From Lactobacillaceae bacterium UBA5807 (lineage in GTDB: Bacteria; Bacillota; Bacilli; Lactobacillales; Lactobacillaceae): a DNA stretch of 11,353 bases. Below, in pieces: positions 1 through 6,085 of the stretch. A model generated the notes under the pieces. That model was not told the origin of the DNA and made no database searches. It was given only the letters and a program-made list of their open reading frames with translations. Every line of letters starts with the position of its first letter. The first letter of the stretch is position 1. Where the stretch lies: the NCBI GenBank assembly GCA_002418005.1, contig DIDF01000035.1, positions 1 to 11,353 on the forward strand, written 5' to 3'. The translations under genes were made by a program, and so were the position numbers.

Positions 1-5
1 AGTTT

Positions 6-317
6 TCAGACGGGCCCTAGTTGATCCTCGATTTTTACTTGATGGTCTTTAAGGAGGGAAAGAATATTATTTAAATCGGGACCAGTTTCTTGGTATTGAA
101 GAAGGACCTGTAATTCCTTCATGGTCATTCCAGAATTTTTAAAACAAGTGATACTGTTTAATTTTTCTAAGTGTTCTTTGGTGTACATTCGATGATTATG
201 TTCTTGGTGAACATTTTTTAATAGACCAAGTCGTTCGTAATACCTTAAAGTTGAAGGGGCTAAATGGAACATTTTTGAAACTTCTGAAATACTCCAAGTT
301 TTTGTAGCAGTATCCAT
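6..317 (-). CDS. MerR-family transcriptional regulator, short C-terminus
   Basis: This is a DNA-binding regulator of the MerR superfamily, 103 aa. The N-terminal winged helix-turn-helix is clear at residues 8-45, with the hallmark STLRYYERLGLL and the wing residue stretch ending in RMYT. A single Cys58 sits in the TCFKNSGM segment, the position of the reactive cysteine of AdhR/NmlR-type aldehyde sensors (family knowledge). Start ATG at 317-315 is preceded by AGGAG with a 9-nt spacer. It is divergent from an aldo/keto reductase and the shared intergenic region holds a MerR-type operator, so it probably controls that gene and itself (inference). Most relatives are 120-140 aa; this one ends abruptly after EDQLGPV, before the usual end of the dimerisation coiled coil. 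A one-base slip in the GGGCCC run just before the stop would keep the frame open beyond the window edge, so a frameshift is possible. Confidence 0.85.
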   Translation of the reverse strand: MDTATKTWSISEVSKMFHLAPSTLRYYERLGLLKNVHQEHNHRMYTKEHLEKLNSITCFKNSGMTMKELQVLLQYQETGPDLNNILSLLKDHQVKIEDQLGPV

Positions 318-343
318 TAATAAAATCTCCTAATTAAAAAATC

Positions 344-374
344 TTTACTTGAAGTGTACTTCAAGTTGTATGCT
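344..374 (+). promoter_or_regulatory. MerR-type promoter with 19-bp spacer for the aldo/keto reductase
   Basis: A -35 TTTACT (344-349) and -10 TATGCT (369-374) are separated by 19 bp instead of 17. Such stretched spacers are the signature of promoters that MerR-family activators remodel by twisting the DNA. The perfect palindrome described separately lies between the two boxes. Boxes and spacing are read directly; activation by the divergent regulator is inference. Confidence 0.75.
347..366. promoter_or_regulatory. Palindromic MerR operator
   Basis: ACTTGAAGT-GT-ACTTCAAGT is a perfect 9+2+9 inverted repeat in the divergent intergenic region. Written as CTTGAAG-N4-CTTCAAG it closely resembles the CTTAAAG-N4-CTTTAAG operator known for Bacillus subtilis AdhR. 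It spans the spacer of the aldo/keto reductase promoter, the classic MerR placement. Confidence 0.85.
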
Positions 375-419
375 TTAATCAATCAGTAATATAAATTAGT
401 AATAGGAGTGAAGGGATTT

Positions 420-1397
420 ATGAAATATCGAACTTTTGGTAAAACCGGATTTAAAATTAGTGAAATATCGCTTGGAACTTGGCAGTTAGGTGGGAAATGG
501 GGCCAACCTTTTGATAAAAAAGATGCCGATGATACCCTTGAGGCTGCTTATGACCATGGGGTAAACTTTTTTGATACTGCTGATGGATATCAAGATGGTT
601 TAAGTGAAGAAGCTGTTGGCAGATTTATTAAGCGTCATTCAGATGTTCATTATTCCACCAAGGTTGGCAGAAAGGAAATGCCGCTTTCAGAGGAACACTT
701 CAGTCCAGAGAATATTCGCAAATATGTGGAGGCATGTTTAAGTAATATGGGCGTTGATTCATTGGATCAAGTCTTGCTTCACTGCCCGCCAATGTCGATT
801 TATTATCACCCAGAATCCTTCTTTGAATTAGATAAGTTGAAAAAAGAAGGCAAAATTCAGAATTATGGCGTTAGTGTTGAACGAGTTGAAGAAGCTATTA
901 AAGCAATGGATTATGACATTTCCTCTGTTGAAATTATCTTCAATATGTTTCGTTTGCGACCGGCAAATTTGTTCTTTGACTTAGCCAAAAAGAATAATAT
1001 TGGGATTCTTGCCAGAGTTCCATTAGCTTCAGGACTTCTGACCGGCAAGTTTACCGCAGAAACTAAATTTGATCCGAAAGATCAACGAGCAAATAATCGC
1101 CACGGCGAGTTATTTAGTAAAGGCGAGACATTTTCTGGGGTTGATTATTTAACTGGCGTTAAAGCCGCCAACGAACTCAAAGATCGTTTGGGAACTGAGA
1201 ACCTTGCGGGATTGGCATTGCGATGGATATTGATGTTTGATGCGGTTTCTGCTGCAATCCCTGGGGCAAGTAATCCTAACCAAATTGATCGAAACACTTC
1301 AGCTGCTGATTTGCCAGCTCTTAATCAAAATCAGATGAAGATTTTTGAAGATGTTTACGACAAATACATCAAAAATCCAGTTGGCTACGAATGGTAG
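420..1397 (+). CDS. Aldo/keto reductase
   Basis: This is a soluble NAD(P)H-dependent oxidoreductase of the aldo/keto reductase superfamily, 325 aa, which reduces aldehydes or ketones to alcohols. The (beta/alpha)8-barrel signatures are all present: the catalytic tetrad reads Asp52 (NFFDTADGY), Tyr57, Lys81 (STKVG) and His121 (LLHCPP). The C-terminal cofactor motif IPGASNPNQIDRN is near residues 276-288. Length is normal for the YhdN/IolS-like group. ATG at 420 is preferred over an in-frame GTG at 408, because AGGAG at 404-408 is 11 nt upstream of the ATG and would overlap the GTG. It is divergent from a MerR regulator with a shared operator, suggesting induction by reactive aldehydes or other electrophiles (inference). 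The physiological substrate cannot be read from the sequence. Confidence 0.93.
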   Translation: MKYRTFGKTGFKISEISLGTWQLGGKWGQPFDKKDADDTLEAAYDHGVNFFDTADGYQDGLSEEAVGRFIKRHSDVHYSTKVGRKEMPLSEEHFSPENIRKYVEACLSNMGVDSLDQVLLHCPPMSIYYHPESFFELDKLKKEGKIQNYGVSVERVEEAIKAMDYDISSVEIIFNMFRLRPANLFFDLAKKNNIGILARVPLASGLLTGKFTAETKFDPKDQRANNRHGELFSKGETFSGVDYLTGVKAANELKDRLGTENLAGLALRWILMFDAVSAAIPGASNPNQIDRNTSAADLPALNQNQMKIFEDVYDKYIKNPVGYEW

Positions 1398-1423
1398 ATT
1401 AGTTTATCACCAGCATTTGAATC

Positions 1424-1494
1424 CGAGCTTTCTTTGAATAAAGCTTCTCTTTTCATTAGTGAAGTTTTAGGTCATAGAAGGCTCGTTTTTCTTT
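1424..1494 (+). terminator. Probable terminator with a large apical loop after the aldo/keto reductase
   Basis: CGAGCTTTCT (1424-1433) pairs with AGAAGGCTCG (1476-1485) over 10 bp with one G-U pair, followed at once by TTTTTCTTT. The loop is about 42 nt and contains smaller hairpin possibilities, for example AGCTTT (1426-1431) with AAAGCT (1440-1445), which competes with the long stem. A stem base followed by a U-tract supports termination; the loop size is unusual. Confidence 0.5.
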
Positions 1495-1581
1495 GGCAAT
1501 AAAGGTTATTTTCTTTTTATTTGGAGTTGAGTAAACTTAAAGTAATAATAATTCCAGATCACCACAAAAGGAGGGGTTTAA

Positions 1582-2268
1582 ATGAATTTGGAAGATCAGG
1601 TATTTCACAGATTAAAGCCTAATTTTAAGAAATTAGAAGCTTACGGTTTTGTTAAAGAAAAAAATAGTTATCTTTATTCTCAAAAAATAATGAACAATTC
1701 ATTTAAGGCCCAAATTTCAATCACAAACAAAGGGAAAATTTTAGGTGAGGTCATTGATCTGTCCTTTGGTGGTCAGTACCTAAACTTTCGTTCCTATAGT
1801 GGTTCTAAGGGTGGGTTTGCCAACGAAGTTAAAAATGCCTACCTGCAAATTCTTCAAGATATTGCTGAAAACTGTTTTGAGATTGACCCGACCATTCCAG
1901 TCGGTATTTGGTTGATCCCGGCTAATCCAAGTTATTTTGATATTGATGAAGCGTTTAAAGAAAACAAGGAAATTGAGTACAAACAAAGTAGTCATATTCA
2001 AGTTGGGGATATTGTCTATATTTATGAAGGCAGCCCCCAATCATCAATCAGGTATCGCTGTCGGGCACTGAAGGTTAATTTGCCTCATCACCACCCAAAT
2101 CCTCATGTCCGCATTAATATGACAATGCTGATTCAATTGGAAAGAAGTTTTCCAGTAGGGATGTTTTCTTTGAATGTTATGAAAAAGTTCGGCGTTAAAG
2201 CAGTTAGGGGACCGCGACATATGCCGCAGCCAATGATTGATGCACTAAAAGATAAGGAAAATTATTAA
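1582..2268 (+). CDS. YjbR/MmcQ-like N-terminal domain fused to an EVE-like domain
   Basis: This is a 228-aa soluble protein with two recognisable halves. Residues 1-100 resemble the MmcQ/YjbR family (a fold proposed to bind DNA): the KKLEAYGF segment, then GEVIDLSFGGQYLNFR and a closing helix ending in AENCF. Residues 106-222 resemble an EVE (PUA/YTH/ASCH superfamily) domain: VGIWLIPANPSYFD, YKQSSHIQVGDIVYIY and C-terminal VRGPRHMPQP. EVE domains are known or predicted to bind modified bases in nucleic acid. The combination suggests a nucleic-acid-binding protein, but no catalytic residues are visible and no function is established here. AAGGAGG at 1568-1574 lies 7 nt before the ATG. It appears monocistronic and converges with the small minus-strand gene 5 nt downstream. 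A weak upstream promoter is TTGGAG (1521-1526) and TAATAA (1543-1548). Domain calls are from pattern recognition. Confidence 0.72.
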   Translation: MNLEDQVFHRLKPNFKKLEAYGFVKEKNSYLYSQKIMNNSFKAQISITNKGKILGEVIDLSFGGQYLNFRSYSGSKGGFANEVKNAYLQILQDIAENCFEIDPTIPVGIWLIPANPSYFDIDEAFKENKEIEYKQSSHIQVGDIVYIYEGSPQSSIRYRCRALKVNLPHHHPNPHVRINMTMLIQLERSFPVGMFSLNVMKKFGVKAVRGPRHMPQPMIDALKDKENY

Positions 2269-2273
2269 TTTTC

Positions 2274-2534
2274 TTATTTAGTTTTATTCTTACTACTTTT
2301 GTCAAAAGTTATCTTGAATTTTCGCTCATTATCATGGTCTGGAATTTTGAATTTTGATTGCGTTGGCTCAGAGCTGTTTTTTGGAGCTAATCGTTGAGAG
2401 CTCAAATTAGAGATTTGGACTGGGTCCGTTTGATCATGATTTGGAGCAACAGCAGCTTTGCTAATGACATTAACAAAAATTAAAGTGCATAAAATTGTGA
2501 TGATTGTGAGCGTTGGGAGCCAGAATTTTTTCAA
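2274..2534 (-). CDS. Small secreted or membrane-anchored protein, unknown function
   Basis: This is an 86-aa protein that I do not recognise. It starts MKKFW, has a hydrophobic stretch at residues 8-25, and a plausible signal peptidase site at KAAVA|PN (residue 30). The remainder is polar, rich in Ser, Asn, Asp and Gln, and ends in a Lys-rich tail (KSSKNKTK). It is therefore exported or N-terminally anchored and probably largely disordered outside the membrane. The start is TTG at 2534-2532, supported by AAGGTGATT just upstream, a near-perfect anti-SD match with a short spacer. It is divergent from the sugar acetyltransferase and tail to tail with the YjbR-EVE gene. It is convincing as a gene because of the ribosome binding site plus export signal, but no homologue is recognised. 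Confidence 0.62.
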   Translation of the reverse strand: MKKFWLPTLTIITILCTLIFVNVISKAAVAPNHDQTDPVQISNLSSQRLAPKNSSEPTQSKFKIPDHDNERKFKITFDKSSKNKTK

Positions 2535-2657
2535 TTAATCACCTTCCTGTTTTTGATTGGTGATCAATATAAAGACTTTGACTTAAATTGAACTTAACTT
2601 TGGATATTTTTTATATTATATATTGCAAAATTGGAAAAATCTTTGGAGGAGATTTTC

Positions 2658-3248
2658 ATGAAAAGTGAATTAGATAAACGAATGACCGGTGATCTTTATG
2701 ATGCTCACGACCCGGTCTTTAGAGAACAAAAAGCCCGGGCAAACCAGTTTCTTCGCAAATATAACGCCACTGCCTACGATGATTTAACTTCACGTGACCG
2801 GTTGTTAACTCAATATTTAGGTCATATCGGCAATTATTCAACGGTTGGGACACCGTTTTTATGTGATATGGCCCAAAATATTTATATTGCCGACAAAGTT
2901 TCGGTCAATATGAACTGTTCATTTATGGATTCCAATAAGATAATAATTGATGAGGAAACAATGATTGCGCCAAACGTGCAGATATATACTGGCACTCATC
3001 CAGTTTCAGATACAAAAAGGATGAACCCAAACTGGGATTCCCATAAAAACCAGCATTTCGTTATGACTCAGGCTTTACCGGTTCATATTAAAAAGCGATG
3101 TTGGATTGGCGGCGGGGTAATTATCCTTCCAGGAGTGACAATCGGTGAAGGCTCAGTGATTGGAGCTGGAAGCGTGGTTACAAAAGATGTTCCCGATCAC
3201 GTGGTAGCCGTGGGGGACCCGTGTCGGGTGATTAGGAAAATCAAATAA
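2658..3248 (+). CDS. Maltose/galactoside-type sugar O-acetyltransferase
   Basis: This is a 196-aa left-handed beta-helix acyltransferase that transfers acetyl from acetyl-CoA to a sugar hydroxyl (Maa/LacA/NodL group), acting in the cytoplasm as a trimer (family knowledge). Residues 1-60 are the N-terminal maltose-acetyltransferase helical domain (starting KSELDKRMTGDLYDAHDP). Residues 70-190 are hexapeptide repeats with the catalytic His114 in the YTGTHPVSD motif and the terminal coils WIGGGVIILPGVTIGEGSVI. Length is typical. The start is ATG at 2658, with GGAGGA at 2645-2650 and a 7-nt spacer; a longer TTG-initiated reading frame lacks this support. The upstream region has TTGAAC (2588-2593) and an AT-rich -10 region near 2613-2620. 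It is probably a single-gene unit. The family is thought to help detoxify non-metabolised sugars; the exact sugar cannot be told. Confidence 0.9.
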   Translation: MKSELDKRMTGDLYDAHDPVFREQKARANQFLRKYNATAYDDLTSRDRLLTQYLGHIGNYSTVGTPFLCDMAQNIYIADKVSVNMNCSFMDSNKIIIDEETMIAPNVQIYTGTHPVSDTKRMNPNWDSHKNQHFVMTQALPVHIKKRCWIGGGVIILPGVTIGEGSVIGAGSVVTKDVPDHVVAVGDPCRVIRKIK

Positions 3249-3393
3249 ATGTGTGTTGTTATGTTGATTAATTTAAAAATTGTTTAATCCGGAACTGACC
3301 TCAAGCAATCCAAAATAGTTTTTTTAAGCTTCATTTAAGTCACTTGGTGCACAATGCGCGCAGATTAAATTAATAAAAAGAGGCATTTATGTA

Positions 3394-4410
3394 ATGGAAA
3401 AACGTAAAATTTTAATAACTTTAGCGGCATTTATGATGGCTGGTGGTTTACTTGCCGGCTGCTCCAGTGGTTCGTCAGGTTCTTCAGCGAGTTCTTCAAG
3501 TAAGACTGCTGCCAATTCAAGTAGTTCGACAACTTCTTTTAAGAAGAACAGCACTAATGATGCGAAGAAGGATCCTTCTTTGAGTACCACTTTAAAGGAA
3601 ACCCAGTCCAAGTTTAAACAGTATACTTACAAGGATTCTAAAACTGGGGTTTCGTTAAAATACAACTTATATGTGCCAACGAATTACAATAAAAAGACAT
3701 CTTATCCATTGGTCAGCTTTATCCATGATGATTCGATAACCGGAAAGAGTACTACAGCTTCACTTACTCAGGGATATGGAGGTGTTATTTGGGCCACTCC
3801 TTCAGAGCAGGCTAAACATGCTAGTTTTGTTTTTGTTCCAACTTTTAGTACTTCAACTATTTCTGGTGGTATGAATCAGTTTGGGTCCTCAGTTGTAAAA
3901 AAGAACGTTCAGACGTATTTAGATTTGCTATCAAATTTGGAAAGTAAATATAACATCAATAAGAATCGTTTATATGGCACTGGGCAATCCATGGGTGGTA
4001 TGACGATGTTTTATTTAAATTCACACTATCCAAAACTGTTCGCCGCAACTCTTTATGTTGCTTCTCAGTGGGAAACTAATCAGCTTTCGGCATTGAAGAA
4101 TCAGAAGTTCTTCTACATTGTCGCTGGTGGTGATTCCACGGCTTCAACTGGACAAAAAGACTTAATGGCAATGCTTGATAAAGACAAAGTTAGTTACACG
4201 CATCAAACATTGAGTGCCCAATCCAGTGATGCCAAAAAGAATCAAGTTGTCAACCAGATGATTTCCCAAAATAAAAATGCTAACTTTATCACTTGGACTA
4301 AGGGCAGTGTTCTAAGCGGCATTGGGCAAACTATGGAACACATGGCATCCTTCAATTATGGATACACTATTCCATCTGTTAGAGATTGGCTTTTTAATCA
4401 AAGTAAGTAA
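3394..4410 (+). CDS. Lipoprotein alpha/beta-hydrolase (esterase, PHB-depolymerase-like)
   Basis: This is a 338-aa cell-surface lipoprotein. Residues 1-22 form a lipoprotein signal peptide with lipobox LLAGC and the lipidated Cys23. Residues 24-60 are a Ser/Thr/Lys-rich linker that would hold the enzyme away from the membrane. The catalytic domain from about residue 75 resembles secreted esterases of the PHB-depolymerase/feruloyl-esterase type: LKYNLYVPTNY and YPLVSFIHD strands, then the nucleophile elbow GTGQSMGG with Ser199. The likely acid is Asp247 in VAGGDSTAS and the likely base His316 in MEHMASFNYGY. It probably cleaves an ester or short peptide-like bond outside the cell; the substrate is unknown. 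A modest AGAGG at 3379-3383 precedes the ATG. It stands alone, with a strong hairpin downstream. The Ser-rich linker is encoded by many TCA/AGT/TCG repeats. Confidence 0.87.
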   Translation: MEKRKILITLAAFMMAGGLLAGCSSGSSGSSASSSSKTAANSSSSTTSFKKNSTNDAKKDPSLSTTLKETQSKFKQYTYKDSKTGVSLKYNLYVPTNYNKKTSYPLVSFIHDDSITGKSTTASLTQGYGGVIWATPSEQAKHASFVFVPTFSTSTISGGMNQFGSSVVKKNVQTYLDLLSNLESKYNINKNRLYGTGQSMGGMTMFYLNSHYPKLFAATLYVASQWETNQLSALKNQKFFYIVAGGDSTASTGQKDLMAMLDKDKVSYTHQTLSAQSSDAKKNQVVNQMISQNKNANFITWTKGSVLSGIGQTMEHMASFNYGYTIPSVRDWLFNQSK

Positions 4411-4443
4411 CTTTTCCTAACTAAATCAAAATTTTTTCACGAA

Positions 4444-4490
4444 AACAAAATGGTTTCTCAGGCATTGATACGCTGAGAAACCATTTTGTT
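4444..4490 (+). terminator. Long perfect hairpin, probable terminator of the esterase gene
   Basis: An 18-bp perfect inverted repeat, AACAAAATGGTTTCTCAG (4444-4461) and CTGAGAAACCATTTTGTT (4473-4490), has an 11-nt loop. The GC-richer inner 10 bp followed by ATTTTGTTGTATT works as a rho-independent terminator for the plus strand. The A-rich left flank makes it plausible for the minus strand too. It lies 34 bp after the esterase stop. Confidence 0.8.
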
Positions 4491-4558
4491 GTATTATGAA
4501 ACTATGGGTTAAGTTAGTCCGAATAGTAATTATTAAATTTGATTTGCGAGGTTGATCT

Positions 4559-5068
4559 ATGAAAATTTTAAGTACTGAAATTAAAAACTTTCCTAAATTA
4601 TCTTTGATTGGGCGGCGGTATACAGAAAATGATGAGCAGGGAGATAATTTTGGTAACCTTTGGGGCAAGTGGCAGGATGGTAAGCAATTTTTAAAATTAG
4701 CTGATTCGGCGAAATTATTTGATGATTCACCAATTGGATTTATGAGATATAACAACCAAAGCTTTGAATATTGGATTGTTAAATTTTTTTATTATCAGAC
4801 TCAACCAAAACAGGGATTTAATAAAATTGAAATTCCTGAAAGTAAAGTTGGTTTTGCTACTTTGCAAGGCAGCAACATGAGAGAAATTTATGGTGGTAAA
4901 GCAATGGATAAAAGCTTTGCGGAATTGGTAACTCAACAAAAAATCAGCGGACTAAAATTTGCCAATATCCCATATTTTTTTGAGTATTATGACCTAAGTA
5001 AATTTCAGCCTCAAAACGGTCAGTACATTTTGGATTATGGTTTTTATCTTCCCAAAAATTCTATTTAA
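4559..5068 (+). CDS. GyrI-like (effector-binding) domain protein
   Basis: This is a 169-aa soluble protein resembling stand-alone GyrI-like/SOUL-type small-molecule-binding domains related to the effector domain of AraC- and MerR-type activators. The opening KLSLIGRRYTEND followed by FGNLWGKW, and the closing YILDYGFYLPK, fit the pattern. No DNA-binding region is attached. The ATG is preceded by GAGGTTGATC at 4548-4557, close to the anti-SD. A loose promoter is TTAAGT (4509-4514) with TATTAA after 16 bp. The 3' end overlaps the convergent YxeA-family gene by 8 bp. The family assignment is moderate; ligand and role are unknown. Confidence 0.65.
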   Translation: MKILSTEIKNFPKLSLIGRRYTENDEQGDNFGNLWGKWQDGKQFLKLADSAKLFDDSPIGFMRYNNQSFEYWIVKFFYYQTQPKQGFNKIEIPESKVGFATLQGSNMREIYGGKAMDKSFAELVTQQKISGLKFANIPYFFEYYDLSKFQPQNGQYILDYGFYLPKNSI

Positions 5069-5459
5069 CTAAAGGTCGAATTTCTTTTGGAATTTGAGAA
5101 AATGAAACACGCTGGTACTTTGTGACGCCTTTGGTTTGTGAAACTGTCATTTCAATGTAGTGGCCGTTAGTGAACTTTTCGCCAACCATTGAGTCGACGG
5201 TCAGGGTTTTATGAATTACATGGCCTTTAGAGTTAAGGGTATAGGCAGGAATTCGGTATTCGTAATACTTTCCCTGAGCAGTTTTGTCAGAATCATAGGA
5301 AATCTTTTGTGAAACCGGGTTGTTTACTTTGCCATAATATTGGTTTCCTTGGTACTGGGTGGTCAGACCCAAAACAACTCCAGTTCCAATAATCACCGCA
5401 ATAATTACGCCAATTAAGATGGTGAAGCCTTTTTTATGGTCAATAATAAAATTTTTCAA
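5061..5459 (-). CDS. YxeA-family (DUF1093) membrane-anchored protein
   Basis: This is a 132-aa protein with one N-terminal transmembrane segment (residues 11-32), a cytoplasmic lysine-rich start and an extracytoplasmic domain. The layout (GNQYYGKVNNPV, then YEYRIPAYTLNSKGH and GHYIEMTVSQTKGVTKYQRVSFSQIP) fits the YxeA/DUF1093 family, whose function is unknown. I choose TTG at 5459-5457 because GGAGTGAT lies a few bases upstream; the in-frame GTG at 5468 falls inside that ribosome binding site. Its stop overlaps the end of the GyrI-like gene by 8 bp, tail to tail, so the two mRNAs are complementary at their 3' ends, and no separate terminator is visible between them. Confidence 0.82.
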   Translation of the reverse strand: MKNFIIDHKKGFTILIGVIIAVIIGTGVVLGLTTQYQGNQYYGKVNNPVSQKISYDSDKTAQGKYYEYRIPAYTLNSKGHVIHKTLTVDSMVGEKFTNGHYIEMTVSQTKGVTKYQRVSFSQIPKEIRPLVK

Positions 5460-5614
5460 TATAATCACTCCAAGGCAAATTTATTGGTATAGTATCCCAT
5501 ATTTTTGCTTAAAAGGAAGTAAATTAGCCTGAATTATGTTTTTCTTTGGAGTGATTTGTTTTTAAATTGTGTTTTTATGGTGTAGACTTTTCACTGTTGG
5601 AATAATAATATCTA

Positions 5615-5797
5615 ATGGAGATCCTAACATTGAACGAATATGAAATTCAGCTTAGTAATAATCCAAACAATCCCAATGATCACTCAACTAGAAGGTATCA
5701 AACAAAGGCATATTCGCTGGCAGAAGCAAAAGCTCAGGCAAGTGCTCAGTACCCTGGTTGGATAATTGATTGGGCGAGAAAAAGAACCAGACATTAA
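5615..5797 (+). CDS. Small hypothetical protein, 60 aa or shorter
   Basis: I do not recognise this small protein. It has an Asn-rich N-terminal part (SNNPNNPNDHSTRR), a predicted helix YSLAEAKAQASAQYPGW and a basic tail WARKRTRH, and no membrane segment. The ATG at 5615 has no convincing ribosome binding site. TTG at 5630 has GGAG at 5617-5620 with a 9-nt spacer, so the real protein may start there (55 aa). A terminator follows at 5855. The ordered helix, basic tail and downstream terminator make a real gene likely but not certain. Confidence 0.55.
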   Translation: MEILTLNEYEIQLSNNPNNPNDHSTRRYQTKAYSLAEAKAQASAQYPGWIIDWARKRTRH

Positions 5798-5854
5798 TTG
5801 GTTTGGTACAAATGCTTTAAAATACTACAGTAAAAATCGTTTTTAAAATTATAG

Positions 5855-5883
5855 AAGTTGAGACTAAGATCTCAGCTTTTTTC
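5855..5883 (+). terminator. Rho-independent terminator after the 60-aa gene
   Basis: AAGTTGAGA (5855-5863) pairs with TCTCAGCTT (5870-5878), 9 bp with one G-U pair and a 6-nt loop, followed by a run of T. Confidence 0.8.
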
Positions 5884-5988
5884 ATTATAAAAAGATTATA
5901 TTTTAATAAATGTCGTTTTGAAACACCTCATGAAAGAAACAGTCACCTTGTACAAAAATATTTTCAAAAAGTTTAAAAAAGATTGATA

Positions 5989-6002
5989 TGACAACGTTTT
6001 CA
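5989..6002. promoter_or_regulatory. Near-consensus cre (CcpA-binding) site
   Basis: TGACAACGTTTTCA differs at one position from the catabolite-responsive consensus TGWAANCGNTNWCA. It ends 3 bp before the -35 box of the unknown 117-aa gene, so CcpA could repress or activate there depending on geometry. The match is direct; binding is inferred. Confidence 0.65.
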
Positions 6003-6013
6003 AACTTGAAAAC
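5996..6013. promoter_or_regulatory. 18-bp palindrome overlapping the -35 box
   Basis: GTTTTCAA-AC-TTGAAAAC is a perfect 8+2+8 inverted repeat. Its right arm contains the -35 box TTGAAA (6006-6011) and its left arm overlaps the cre-like site. It has the size and placement of an operator for a dimeric repressor, of unknown identity. Confidence 0.55.
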
Positions 6014-6036
6014 TGTCTGAAAATGATTACTATAAT
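6006..6036 (+). promoter_or_regulatory. Promoter of the 117-aa gene
   Basis: TTGAAA (6006-6011) and a perfect TATAAT (6031-6036) are separated by 19 bp. The perfect -10 makes the promoter convincing; the long spacer and the overlapping palindrome suggest that it is regulated. Confidence 0.65.
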
Positions 6037-6085
6037 AGGCGAATCAAGAGAAAGAATAAATTGATTGTAAGGGAGATAGATTAAA

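Noticed and set aside
1780..2040. Minus-strand 86-codon frame inside the YjbR-EVE gene
   Set aside because: Antisense shadow of a recognisable coding sequence, without ribosome binding site or family features.
3387..3611. Minus-strand reading frame rich in Leu and Glu opposite the esterase start
   Set aside because: It is the mirror of the lipoprotein's Ser-rich linker codons; no ribosome binding site and a clear gene on the other strand.
4426..4939. Two overlapping minus-strand frames opposite the GyrI-like gene
   Set aside because: No start signals, and the plus-strand gene has a good ribosome binding site and domain pattern.
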